From positions 1 through 48,566 of the forward strand of contig JACPUV010000052.1 of assembly GCA_016192105.1 (NCBI GenBank): DNA of 48,566 nt. Direction: 5' to 3'. Source of the DNA: Sphingobacteriales bacterium. GTDB lineage: Bacteria > Bacteroidota > Bacteroidia > Chitinophagales > Chitinophagaceae. The stretch's first letter is position 1, and each line of letters begins with the position of its first letter. Below are positions 16,516-24,748 of this stretch, one piece after another. The notes beneath the pieces were generated by a model, which worked only from the letters and a program-made list of their open reading frames with translations, ran no database searches and was not told where the DNA came from. The translations under genes were made by a program, and so were the position numbers.

Positions 16516-17832
16516 TTATTTTTTTACCGGTGTATCCGCCTGCATATAATCAATCACCAGCTGGCAAAAAGCCAGGATTCCGGTTTTCATTCCGCTGTCG
16601 TCCACATAAAAATCGGCGGTGTGATGGGGTGGGGCAGTGGAGGGATCCTTTCCTTTCGGCATGCCTCCCAGGTAAAAGAAAAAGGCCGGTGCTTTTGTGC
16701 CATAATAGGAAAAGTCTTCTGCGCCGGTGACCCAGTTTCTTTCTTTTACATTCTCCGGCCCCGCCGCTTTTTCAAGGGAGGGCAGCATTTTCCTTACCAG
16801 CTCCGGCGTATTATAAGTAACCAGGGTCTTGGTGTCAATGGTCACTTCCGCTTTGGCTCCGGAGGCTTCGGCGATTTTTTCCGCAGTCCATTTTATTTTC
16901 TCATGTACTTCCTCCTGCATTTTACTATCCAGGGTCCGGATCGTTCCTTCCATTACACATTCCTCGGGAATAATATTACTGCGGACACCCCCCTGGATCT
17001 TACCTACCGTAATCACCACGGGTGCCCTGGTAAGTTCTGACTGGCGGCTGACAACAGACTGAAGTCCTGTGATGATCTGTGCAGCGATTTGAATGGGATC
17101 AATTCCCTTCCAGGGCTGAGAGCCATGACTTCCTTTCCCTTTTACTTTGATGGTGAACCAGTCGGAGGATGCCATAAAAGCACCGGGTTTATATTCAATT
17201 TTACCGGCTTCAATATCCGATTCGATGTGCAGGCCGAAAATTACGTCCACCCTGGGATTGTCCATTACGCCCTCTTTGACCATCAGGGGAGCGCCTCCTT
17301 CTTCACCTTCGGGCGGTCCTTCTTCAGCCGGCTGAAAAATAAACTTGACGGAGCCACTCAGTTCGTTTTTCATACCGGCCAGTATTTCGGCCACGCTCAT
17401 CAGTATGGACACATGGGTATCGTGTCCGCAGGCATGCATCACACCTACAGCCTGACCGTTATAGGTTGATTTTACTGTGGAGCTATAAGGCAGTTGTACT
17501 CTTTCCACCACGGGAAGGGCGTCCATATCCGCCCGAAGCCCGATACAGGGACCCGGTTTGGCTCCCTTTACTATTCCTACTACACCGGTTTTACCTATTT
17601 TTTCCTGCACTTCCAGTCCCAGTGAACGCAGGTGGTCCGCAATTATTTTAGCGGTACGGGTTTCCCGGTTACCCAGTTCAGGATGCTGGTGGAGATCATG
17701 ACGCCAGGCAATACATTTCGATTCGATCCGGGCGGCCGCCAGTTTAATACGCGCGGTGAACCCTGTTTTCTCTTCCTGGGCATTCATCATAAAAGGGGCC
17801 AGTAATAATAACAGGATTAGTTTTTGTTTCAT
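16516..17832 (-). CDS. Exported M20-family amidohydrolase
   Basis: A 438-residue metal-dependent amidohydrolase of the M20D group (hippurate, IAA-amino acid and N-acyl-amino acid hydrolases). The signal peptide is MKQKLILLLLLAPFMMNA. Motifs in order: RHDLHQHPELGNRETRT, GLRADMDALPV, HACGHDTHVS, QPAEEGPPEGEEGG, FGLHIES and a C-terminal TGAEDFSYYG. The metal-binding Cys, His and Glu residues are all present. It would cleave an N-acyl or peptide amide outside the cytoplasm; the exact substrate is unknown. It precedes the serine hydrolase gene by 3 nt, so a shared role in processing peptide-like or beta-lactam-like compounds is possible but only inferred. Confidence 0.92.
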   Translation of the reverse strand: MKQKLILLLLLAPFMMNAQEEKTGFTARIKLAAARIESKCIAWRHDLHQHPELGNRETRTAKIIADHLRSLGLEVQEKIGKTGVVGIVKGAKPGPCIGLRADMDALPVVERVQLPYSSTVKSTYNGQAVGVMHACGHDTHVSILMSVAEILAGMKNELSGSVKFIFQPAEEGPPEGEEGGAPLMVKEGVMDNPRVDVIFGLHIESDIEAGKIEYKPGAFMASSDWFTIKVKGKGSHGSQPWKGIDPIQIAAQIITGLQSVVSRQSELTRAPVVITVGKIQGGVRSNIIPEECVMEGTIRTLDSKMQEEVHEKIKWTAEKIAEASGAKAEVTIDTKTLVTYNTPELVRKMLPSLEKAAGPENVKERNWVTGAEDFSYYGTKAPAFFFYLGGMPKGKDPSTAPPHHTADFYVDDSGMKTGILAFCQLVIDYMQADTPVKK

Positions 17833-17950
17833 TGATAGTATTCTTTATTGTTGTGATAAAGGGACCAAAAGAGGATTGAATTTACAGGAAAAGGAAACAG
17901 TTTGAATGAACGGGTCCCGCTTAGCATAAATTTTTTATATTTAAACTCCA

Positions 17951-19189
17951 ATGCTGCTCCGTCATCTTCATTTTTTAAGGGCTGTTTTCCGCCATAGCAT
18001 TTCTGCCTTTGGGGGTCCCCAGGCGCATATGGGTATGATGATAAAAACATTTGTAGTAAACACGCCCTATGTTACGGAAAAAGAGTTGATGGAGTACAAT
18101 GCTTTTTGCCAGTTACTCCCCGGGGCTTCCTCCACCCAGACCCTTACCCTGATCGGGTACAAAAGAGGTGGTATCCCGTTGGCTGTGCTGACCCTGGCCG
18201 TATGGATTCTGCCGGCCAGTATCCTGATGGGCGCCTTTTCTTTTTTATTACAATACATTGATAAACGGGAATTGGGAACAGATATTTTCAAATTCATTCC
18301 TCCCATGGCCGCCGGCTTCCTTGGTTATGCCGTTATTCATATTTTTCCCATCGCGATCCGGAACATGATCACCTGGATCATCATGCTTTGCAGTGCGGCG
18401 GCCACTTATTTCCTGTTTGGAAAAACCTGGGTTATTCCCGTGCTGATTGTTGCGGGAGGAATTGCTACGAACTTCAGCCAGACCCGTATTCCGCAGGTGG
18501 AACAAATACCCCGCAAAACCCGCTGGTGGAATTTCTGGTTATTTGGGATCATTTTTATCGCAGCAGGGATTCTGAGTGAAACAGCCCGTAAAAATGACTG
18601 GCCCGGCCGGAAGCCAATCAATCTTTTTGAAAACACCTACCGGATGGGAAGCCTGGTCTTTGGCGGAGGCCAGGTACTGATGCCTATGATGCTGGAGCAA
18701 TGGAGCGTGCGCCCCGAAACGGTAAAAAAAAGAAATCCGAATGCGGTTCAGATTGATGAAGAAAAATTATATACCGGTATGGGGATTGTCCAGGCTGTAC
18801 CCGGGCCCGTGTTTTCCATTGCCGCTTTTACCGGTGGGATGGCGCTGAAGGACATGGGTGCTCATATGCAGGTAATCGGGTGCCTGATCGGGATGATCGC
18901 AATTTTTTTGCCCAGTGCCCTGCTGGTCCTGTTCTTTTACCCAATCTGGCACAACCTCCAGAAGTATGCTGTGGTTTACCGGTCGCTCGAAGGAATCAAC
19001 GCAGTGGTGGTAGGTATTATGCTGGCGTCCACATTTTATATCATGCGGGATATTTCTTTTTCCGGCCCCAACACCGTCAGCCTGGTAAATATCCTCGTGA
19101 TCCTTGGCACCATCCTGCTGCTGCAGTTTAGCCGGATCCTTCCGCCCTTTATTGTTTTCCTTTGTCTCGGGTTGGGTTATTTTTTATAA
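17951..19189 (+). CDS. chrA: Chromate transporter family protein
   Basis: A 412-residue integral membrane protein of the CHR family. It shows the family signature in each half: FRHSISAFGGPQAHMGMM near the N-terminus with YNAFCQLLPGASSTQTL, and in the second half GSLVFGGGQVLMPMM with GMGIVQAVPGPVFSIAAFTGG. Around ten hydrophobic segments are visible, and the length is that of the two-domain (long) CHR type. ChrA proteins export chromate; many homologues have untested substrates, so the symbol reflects family membership. The last 13 nt overlap nadD convergently. Confidence 0.9.
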   Translation: MLLRHLHFLRAVFRHSISAFGGPQAHMGMMIKTFVVNTPYVTEKELMEYNAFCQLLPGASSTQTLTLIGYKRGGIPLAVLTLAVWILPASILMGAFSFLLQYIDKRELGTDIFKFIPPMAAGFLGYAVIHIFPIAIRNMITWIIMLCSAAATYFLFGKTWVIPVLIVAGGIATNFSQTRIPQVEQIPRKTRWWNFWLFGIIFIAAGILSETARKNDWPGRKPINLFENTYRMGSLVFGGGQVLMPMMLEQWSVRPETVKKRNPNAVQIDEEKLYTGMGIVQAVPGPVFSIAAFTGGMALKDMGAHMQVIGCLIGMIAIFLPSALLVLFFYPIWHNLQKYAVVYRSLEGINAVVVGIMLASTFYIMRDISFSGPNTVSLVNILVILGTILLLQFSRILPPFIVFLCLGLGYFL

Positions 19190-19749
19190 TAGCCGCCTTT
19201 TTCAATTTCTTCCAGGACGATATCCGGCACCATATACCGGATCGATTTCCCTTCTGTAATACATTTTCGTATATGCGTTGCTGATAGCTGGAGCAGGGGG
19301 GCCTCAACGACATGCAGGTTTGCCCCGGTAAGGTTTTCCACCGGGAAGCCGGGCCGGGGGTACACATAGATCCCGTGATCCCGGATAATGAGTTCCGCAT
19401 TTTTCCATTTCGGCAGGTTCTGGAAACTGTCGCTCCCCATAATGATGCTGAATTCGTAGTCGGGGTATTTCTCTGCGAGGTAGGCGAGCGTGTTGATGGT
19501 GTACGAAGGTTTTGGCAATCCGAATTCTATTTCCGAAGCCTTGATCCGGTTATCCTGCTCGGTTGCCAGTTTTACCAGGTGAAGACGATGGTACTCATTC
19601 AGCAAACCGTTTTCCTGCTTGAATGGGTTTTGGGGGGAAACAACAAACCAGACTTTTTCAATATCCGTTTCGTTCAGAATATGACTGGCGATAATAAGAT
19701 GCCCTACATGGACCGGGTTAAAAGAACCAAAATAAAGGCCAATTTTCAT
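19177..19749 (-). CDS. nadD: Nicotinate-nucleotide adenylyltransferase
   Basis: A cytoplasmic enzyme of 190 residues that adenylates nicotinate mononucleotide in NAD synthesis. It has the nucleotidyltransferase motif GLYFGSFNPVHVGHL at the N-terminus and the C-terminal LSATHIRKCI (the family's SSTxIR motif), with IIMGSDSFQNLPKWKN between them. The length fits NadD. It starts 15 nt after the feoA stop and is probably co-transcribed with it. The 3' end overlaps chrA by 13 nt in convergent orientation. Confidence 0.95.
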   Translation of the reverse strand: MKIGLYFGSFNPVHVGHLIIASHILNETDIEKVWFVVSPQNPFKQENGLLNEYHRLHLVKLATEQDNRIKASEIEFGLPKPSYTINTLAYLAEKYPDYEFSIIMGSDSFQNLPKWKNAELIIRDHGIYVYPRPGFPVENLTGANLHVVEAPLLQLSATHIRKCITEGKSIRYMVPDIVLEEIEKGGYYKK

Positions 19750-19764
19750 TTAATATATTGAATA

Positions 19765-19995
19765 TCAATGTTTTAACTCAACAACAATATGTTCCGCCTC
19801 ATTAAGCCGCAGGCTCAGGTGGTAACCTGCCACACTCACTGAGATCGGATCTCCCAGGGGAGCAACCTGTTCGAGCAGGATACGCTCGCCGGGAACACAG
19901 CCCATTTCCATTAACTTCAGAAAGATCTCATTGTTTTGAAATTCCTTGATGACGCCTTCCTGTCCTGGTTTTAATTCTGAAAGCCTTGCAATCAT
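19765..19995 (-). CDS. feoA: Ferrous iron transport protein A (FeoA domain)
   Basis: A 76-residue SH3-like FeoA protein: RLSELKPGQEGVIKEF, then LMEMGCVPGERI and a final GYHLSLRLNEAEHIVVE. FeoA is a small cytoplasmic partner of FeoB. Here it does not adjoin feoB (about 4 kb away on the opposite strand) but precedes nadD by 15 nt. A TAGTTTTG element lies 22 bp upstream on the minus strand. Confidence 0.92.
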   Translation of the reverse strand: MIARLSELKPGQEGVIKEFQNNEIFLKLMEMGCVPGERILLEQVAPLGDPISVSVAGYHLSLRLNEAEHIVVELKH

Positions 19996-20016
19996 TTATT
20001 CATATTATTAATTGCA

Positions 20017-20024
20017 CAAAACTA
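20017..20024 (-). promoter_or_regulatory. Candidate feoA-nadD promoter -7 element
   Basis: Minus strand TAGTTTTG fits TAnnTTTG and lies 22 bp before the feoA ATG, in the spacer divergent with ybeY. No clear -33 box is seen. Confidence 0.42.
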
Positions 20025-20062
20025 CCCTTGTTGAATGGTATTTCTTTACGAATTTTGAAATT

Positions 20063-20497
20063 ATGCCTTCACAATCAAAAGTTTGTTTCTTCTTCGAAAC
20101 CAGGGGCTTTTCGCTGGAAAACCGCAGCATCCTGAAAACGCAAATAGAATCGCTGTTCAAAAAGGAGGACAAAAAACTGGATTCCCTCAATTATGTCTTT
20201 TGTACAGACAAGCGACTCCTGGAGATCAACAGGCAATACCTGCAACATGATTATTATACCGACATTATCACATTTGATTTATCGGCCGGTCCGGGGACAA
20301 TAGGAGAGATCTATATCAGTGTTGACCGGGTGAGAGAAAATGCCCGGACCCTGGGCGTATCCTTTAAAGCTGAAATTCACCGCGTCATCTTTCATGGTGC
20401 TTTGCATCTCTGTGGTTATAGTGATAAAAAGAAAAGTGAACAGGGGCTTATGCGGGAAAGGGAGGATTATTGGCTTTCCCGATACTTTACTAAATAA
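20063..20497 (+). CDS. ybeY: Endoribonuclease YbeY (rRNA maturation factor)
   Basis: A 144-residue zinc-dependent RNase that acts in 16S rRNA maturation and ribosome quality control. The start at 20063 is preferred to the longer open frame from 20012, because MPSQSKVCFFFE begins the conserved part. The active-site motif reads FHGALHLCGYSDKKK: the first two zinc-binding histidines are present (HxxxH), but the third of the classical HxxxHxxGYxH is Asp, a replacement that as I recall is usual in Bacteroidota YbeY. TDIITFDLS earlier in the protein is also typical. Divergent from feoA-nadD. Confidence 0.93.
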   Translation: MPSQSKVCFFFETRGFSLENRSILKTQIESLFKKEDKKLDSLNYVFCTDKRLLEINRQYLQHDYYTDIITFDLSAGPGTIGEIYISVDRVRENARTLGVSFKAEIHRVIFHGALHLCGYSDKKKSEQGLMREREDYWLSRYFTK

Positions 20498-20675
20498 ACC
20501 GCAGAGGACGCGGAGAATGCAGTGGCCGCAGAGGACGCAGAGAGCGCAGAGATATCTATAACAATCCTGATTTATCCCACTTGTCACCGCTTATATTGGA
20601 CCGCGGAGGACGCTGAGGACGCAGAGAAATGCATAACAATCCTGGTTTAGCCCACTTATCACTGCATTTTATAAT
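20497..20675. repeat. Interspersed GCAGAGGACGC-type repeats with a 75-bp tandem duplication
   Basis: Just after ybeY the sequence carries CCGCAGAGGACGC-type strings several times. Two units of about 75 bp follow each other: 20526-20600 and 20601-20675. Each has the purine-rich CCGC(A/G)GAGGACGC start, a shared ATAACAATCCTG core, and the end CCCACTTRTCAC. The first, partial string lies at 20497-20525. It looks like an interspersed repeat family of Bacteroidota intergenic regions. No coding sequence is seen in it. Confidence 0.6.
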
Positions 20676-20741
20676 TCCCCCTTTATTAATAATTGTTTTA
20701 AGTGTAGTTCAGACAGGAGCTCTAAACCAGTCCCTAATATC

Positions 20742-20786
20742 GTTCCACGGGACACTGTTTCGGGTTGAAACGGTGTCCCGTGGAAC
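20742..20786. repeat. Long hairpin (20-bp arms) upstream of the HNH gene
   Basis: Arms 20742-20761 and 20767-20786 pair over 20 positions with a single mismatch that would be a G-U pair in RNA, around a 5-nt loop GGGTT. The outer part of each arm is GTTCCACGGGACAC and its complement. A TATCTTTG -7 element starts 4 bp after the right arm, so the hairpin covers the expected -33 region. It may be an operator, a recognition site for the HNH protein or a mobile-element end. Confidence 0.65.
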
Positions 20787-20789
20787 ACC

Positions 20790-20797
20790 TATCTTTG
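20790..20797 (+). promoter_or_regulatory. Candidate HNH gene promoter -7 element
   Basis: TATCTTTG matches TAnnTTTG and lies 14 bp before the ATG at 20812, immediately after the long hairpin. This supports the start at 20812. Confidence 0.42.
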
Positions 20798-20811
20798 TGA
20801 AAACAATATTT

Positions 20812-21426
20812 ATGGCCAGAAAGCGGTACACGAAGCAAGAGGGGTCCCCGGAAACGCTAAAAATCAGGGAAAAGAGGAAGTGGCAAATTGCTTTAAGAAG
20901 GTATGTGCTTGAAAAACTACCTTGTACTTATTATGCGCCTTATTTTGGTCTTGATATTACTACTATGAGGAGTTGGTTTGAATCCCAGTTTAAGCCAGGG
21001 GTTGGTTGGGATGATTTTGGAGTGAAATGGCAGTTTGACCATATAATCCCCGTCGCCTATTTTGATTTTTCCCGGGAAGAAGAGTTGAAGTCCTGCTGGG
21101 GTTTTCCGAACCTGCGGGTAGAGCACCTGGATCAGAACAAAGAAGCTGTAAAGGGGTTTAATATGCTTGCCGCCAGAAATTTTTTTAAAGAGCTCTGGGA
21201 AAAAACATCTTACGCTCCACTCTTGTACATGCTGAACAAACTTGACGAGCTGGAGTTGTCTGAAATACTCAGTATTACAACCCAGGAGGCCTTCCTGAAG
21301 GAAAATAAAGAGTATTTGGCAGTGTTGAATGATTATGGCCAGTTGGAATTTGAACTCCTTAATAGCGGAAAGAATACAGATGAAATAAAGAAAGAAACCG
21401 ACTTCCTTAAAAACTTAGGGAAATAG
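20812..21426 (+). CDS. Solitary HNH endonuclease-like protein
   Basis: A 204-residue protein from the ATG at 20812; the open frame upstream runs through the repeats and hairpin and is not credible as coding. The HNH core at about residues 73-113 reads WQFDHIIPVAYFDFS, then FPNLRVEHLDQNK, with the DH pair, the central Asn and the final Asn of the metal-binding fold. The zinc-knuckle cysteines of some HNH proteins are absent. The N-terminus is basic (MARKRYTKQEG), as in DNA-binding proteins, and the C-terminal half is helical and charged. No methylase, phage or transposase gene adjoins it, so it is a stand-alone gene. It could be a homing-type or phage-derived nuclease. The gene is more AT-rich than mnmG, 28 nt downstream. 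Confidence 0.75.
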   Translation: MARKRYTKQEGSPETLKIREKRKWQIALRRYVLEKLPCTYYAPYFGLDITTMRSWFESQFKPGVGWDDFGVKWQFDHIIPVAYFDFSREEELKSCWGFPNLRVEHLDQNKEAVKGFNMLAARNFFKELWEKTSYAPLLYMLNKLDELELSEILSITTQEAFLKENKEYLAVLNDYGQLEFELLNSGKNTDEIKKETDFLKNLGK

Positions 21427-21440
21427 CCCCAATAACAAGA

Positions 21441-21448
21441 TACCTTTG
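21441..21448 (+). promoter_or_regulatory. Candidate mnmG promoter -7 element
   Basis: TACCTTTG fits TAnnTTTG and ends 6 nt before the ATG at 21455. With the usual distance to the start point, the mRNA would have almost no leader. It excludes the TTG at 21446, which lies inside the element, as start. Confidence 0.45.
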
Positions 21449-21454
21449 CATCCC

Positions 21455-23317
21455 ATGTTTCCAAATTACGATGTCATAGTAGTAGGTGCCGGCCATGCCG
21501 GTTGTGAGGCGGCTGCGGCTGCGGCCAACCTGGGTTCTAAAACCCTGCTGGTGACCATGAATATGCAGACCATTGCCCAGATGAGTTGTAATCCTGCCAT
21601 GGGGGGTATCGCAAAAGGACAGATTGTAAGGGAAATAGATGCGATGGGAGGCTATTCCGGCATTGTTACAGACCTTTCTACCATCCAGTTCCGGATGCTG
21701 AACCGGAGCAAGGGTCCCGCCATGTGGAGCCCCCGGGCACAGAATGACCGGATGCTTTTTCACCTGAAGTGGAGGGAAATGCTGGAAAATACCCCGAATC
21801 TTGATTTTTACCAGGACATGGTGAAGGGCCTATTGGTTAAAGAAGGGAGGTGTTTTGGTGTGGTCACCGGGATGGGGCATGAGATAAAGGCAAAATCCGT
21901 GGTGCTGACCAACGGGACTTTTCTGAACGGAATTGTGCATATAGGCGAAAAGAATTTTGGCGGTGGCAGAATAGCCGAGAAAGCAGCGACAGGAATCACC
22001 GAGCAACTGGTTGAGCTGGGTTTTGAAAGCGACCGGCTAAAAACGGGTACACCTCCCCGGATAGACGGAAGAAGCCTGGATTACTCCAAAATGGAAGAGC
22101 AGCCGGGCGACAAGGACCATACAGGCTTTTCTTTTCTTGATACAGAAAAACCCAGCCAGCAAAGAAGCTGCTGGATCACCTATACCAATCAAAAAGTACA
22201 TGATATCCTGAAGACCGGGTTTGACCGGAGTCCTATGTTTGCCGGAAGGATTGATGGGGTGGGACCGAGGTACTGTCCGAGTATTGAAGACAAGATCAAT
22301 CGCTTCGCCGAAAGAGAAAGACACCAACTATTTGTTGAACCCGAGGGCTGGAATACCGTGGAGATCTACCTGAATGGTTTCTCTACCTCATTACCTGAAG
22401 AAACACAATACGAAGCCCTTCGTAATATTCCAGGCTTTGAACATGCAAGGATGTTCCGTCCGGGATATGCCATCGAATATGATTTCTTTCCCCCGACCCA
22501 ATTGAAATACTCGCTGGCAACCAAATTAATTCATCGCCTCTTTTTTGCCGGGCAAATCAATGGCACCACCGGTTATGAAGAAGCCGCCTGCCAGGGATTA
22601 ATGGCGGGGATCAATGCACACCAGGCCGCAACTGGTAAAGATCCTCTTATTCTTAAAAGGAGCGATGCCTATATAGGCGTATTAATAGATGATCTCATCA
22701 GCAAGGGTACCCGGGAGCCTTACCGGATGTTTACTTCCCGAGCTGAATTCAGAACCCTGCTACGGCAGGACAATGCGGACTTACGCCTAACAGAACTCAG
22801 TCATTCTTTCGGGCTTGCCTCCGCTGAGCGAATGACAAGAGTAGCAGAAAAAAAATCCGCCGTAGAGCAGATCAAAAAAATACTGCGTGACCTTTCCGTT
22901 GAACCCGGCGAAATCAATGCGTGGTTTGAAGAGATCGGTTCTGCTGTTATCAGTGAAAAACAAAAGGCTGAAAAAATCCTTCTTCGCCCTTCTGTTGAAC
23001 TATCCTCCCTGGCAGAGGCACTACCCAAATTAAAAAACGCCCTCTCCCCTTATAGCGCAGCATCCATTGAGCAAGCCGCCATCCAGGTCAAATACGAGGT
23101 CTATATAGAAAAGGAAAAAGAGCTGGTCAGCCGGATGTCGCAACTGGAAGAGCTGGAAATTCCCGAAACCTTTGATTACAAAAGGATCGGCTCTCTCGGC
23201 AACGAGGCCCGGGAAAAGCTCAATCGCGTAAGACCCCGGACCCTGGGGCAGGCCAGCCGGATCTCGGGGATAAATCCCAGTGATGTGCAGATTTTGATGG
23301 TCTTCATGGGGCGGTAA
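21455..23317 (+). CDS. mnmG: tRNA uridine-5-carboxymethylaminomethyl(34) synthesis enzyme MnmG
   Basis: A 620-residue FAD-dependent partner of MnmE that installs the aminomethyl-type group at carbon 5 of wobble uridine in tRNAs; also called GidA. The FAD dinucleotide motif is YDVIVVGAGHAGCEAA right at the N-terminus. The family signatures MSCNPAMGGIAKGQIVREID and LKTGTPPRIDGRSLDYSKM, GYAIEYDFFPPTQL and FFAGQINGTTGYEEAACQGL are present, as is the helical C-terminal domain that binds tRNA and MnmE (GQASRISGINPSDVQIL). ATG 21455 is taken as start. MnmH, which acts at carbon 2 of the same nucleotide, is encoded in this window. Confidence 0.96.
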   Translation: MFPNYDVIVVGAGHAGCEAAAAAANLGSKTLLVTMNMQTIAQMSCNPAMGGIAKGQIVREIDAMGGYSGIVTDLSTIQFRMLNRSKGPAMWSPRAQNDRMLFHLKWREMLENTPNLDFYQDMVKGLLVKEGRCFGVVTGMGHEIKAKSVVLTNGTFLNGIVHIGEKNFGGGRIAEKAATGITEQLVELGFESDRLKTGTPPRIDGRSLDYSKMEEQPGDKDHTGFSFLDTEKPSQQRSCWITYTNQKVHDILKTGFDRSPMFAGRIDGVGPRYCPSIEDKINRFAERERHQLFVEPEGWNTVEIYLNGFSTSLPEETQYEALRNIPGFEHARMFRPGYAIEYDFFPPTQLKYSLATKLIHRLFFAGQINGTTGYEEAACQGLMAGINAHQAATGKDPLILKRSDAYIGVLIDDLISKGTREPYRMFTSRAEFRTLLRQDNADLRLTELSHSFGLASAERMTRVAEKKSAVEQIKKILRDLSVEPGEINAWFEEIGSAVISEKQKAEKILLRPSVELSSLAEALPKLKNALSPYSAASIEQAAIQVKYEVYIEKEKELVSRMSQLEELEIPETFDYKRIGSLGNEAREKLNRVRPRTLGQASRISGINPSDVQILMVFMGR

Positions 23318-23377
23318 TAACAGCCGGTTCCGGAAACCAGAAAAAGAATCAACAATTCCCGGTTCTGGATGAATAAG

Positions 23378-23385
23378 TACCTTTA
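23378..23385 (+). promoter_or_regulatory. Weak -7-like element
   Basis: TACCTTTA differs from TAnnTTTG at the last base and lies 17 bp before the ATG of the exported protein at 23403. Confidence 0.3.
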
Positions 23386-23402
23386 GTACAAACCCGCTGA
23401 TT

Positions 23403-24713
23403 ATGAAAAAGTATTTCCTTATTCTGATCGCCGTACTGATTTTTCTGGCTCCCGGTTCAAAAGCCCAGGAATACAAACTGAAGCAGTCCACCGGCATGAT
23501 TGGAATGAAATCCGAGTCTGTTGTCTATGTTAAAGGAATGCGCAAGCGAACAGAGCCGGGTACCATGATGGGGATGCCGGCCCAGCCCATTACAATTGAA
23601 CAATGTGACCTGCAGCGCACCATAAAGATCAACAACAATAAGAAGCTGTATTACATAGACTCCTTCTATAAACAAGCCGAAGAAATTATCGAAGAAGACG
23701 AAATGCCTGCTGCCAAAAAAACGGCCGTCCCCGCTAAAGAAAAAACAACCCTGAAAAAAGGTGGAGTGATCACCACCTGGTACAATATCCGGGATACCGG
23801 TGAACGCAAAAAAATGTACGGGTTTACCGCCCGCCACGTATGGACTACCCGGAAAATGAAACCTTCTGAAGACGCCTGTATGATGAAGGACAGTTTCCTG
23901 GTTAAAACCGATGGCTGGTATATAGACCTGCCTAAATTCAATTGCCCGTTTCGTTACCAGCAGGTACAACGGAAACCAGGCGAAATGCCGAAGCCTGATT
24001 GCAGGGATCGTTTTGTAACCCGCCGCAGCGGTAAGGGCAAACTGGGATTCCCCCTGGTAGAGGCCACTACGATGATCATGGGAGGCCAGTCAACCTCCAA
24101 CGAATTCAAAACCGAGCTGGAAACCCTGGATTTTTCCATGGAAAAACTGGACTCCATGTTATTTGAAATACCCATTGGCTATACGGAGACAAAAAACGAA
24201 GAAGACCTGCAGGAGAAAATGGATATCGGGAATATGATGAATGACCTGATGAAAACAGCGAAGAATAAACAAAAGGAAAAACAGGTCAGTGAACAAAAAG
24301 CCCCCACTATGAAACGTTTCGCTGTCCTTCAGCCCAAAACGGATGACCAGGTACAATCAGCTGACCTGCAAAACCGTCTCGCGGGTGTATTAACCGGTGG
24401 CGCAACAGAAGCAGTAGTGGTCAGTTCAGTGGAAGAAGCGAAAGGTCTGAACTGTGATTACCTGCTGACCAGCGAGCTCACAAAAATTAAATCAGCCAGT
24501 AAAGTTGGTGGCTTACTGAAAGCCATAAAGAATACGGACCCAAATGCGATGAACTCTTATTCCATTGAAGGCAGTGTGGTGCTGATCCGGGTAGCAGATG
24601 ACTCCGAACTTGTCCGTCAGAAAATAAACGGAAAATTTGAAGGAAAAATAAATGAGGCCGCCGGCAAAGCATTAGAGGAAGCTGCTCAAAAAATTCTGAG
24701 CAAACTGAAATAA
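23403..24713 (+). CDS. Exported protein of unknown function, DUF4412-like N-terminal part
   Basis: A 436-residue protein with a signal peptide (MKKYFLILIAVLIFLAPGSKA). The N-terminal half (residues about 22-260) has the pattern of DUF4412-type exported proteins: it describes a beta-rich fold with KGMRKRTE, then a TTWYNIRDTGERKKMYGFTA segment and four cysteines in the middle. A Lys-rich helical stretch (265-305) joins it to a C-terminal domain (about 310-436) that includes YLLTSELTKIKSASKVGGLL and ends in helices. This last part resembles the lipid-bilayer or curli-assembly-type alternation of strands and helices only loosely. The function is unknown; the location would be the periplasm or outer membrane. 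Confidence 0.75.
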   Translation: MKKYFLILIAVLIFLAPGSKAQEYKLKQSTGMIGMKSESVVYVKGMRKRTEPGTMMGMPAQPITIEQCDLQRTIKINNNKKLYYIDSFYKQAEEIIEEDEMPAAKKTAVPAKEKTTLKKGGVITTWYNIRDTGERKKMYGFTARHVWTTRKMKPSEDACMMKDSFLVKTDGWYIDLPKFNCPFRYQQVQRKPGEMPKPDCRDRFVTRRSGKGKLGFPLVEATTMIMGGQSTSNEFKTELETLDFSMEKLDSMLFEIPIGYTETKNEEDLQEKMDIGNMMNDLMKTAKNKQKEKQVSEQKAPTMKRFAVLQPKTDDQVQSADLQNRLAGVLTGGATEAVVVSSVEEAKGLNCDYLLTSELTKIKSASKVGGLLKAIKNTDPNAMNSYSIEGSVVLIRVADDSELVRQKINGKFEGKINEAAGKALEEAAQKILSKLK

Positions 24714-24748
24714 CCTCTTTTGAAATTCAGCGGGCAACGGAAGCGGTC

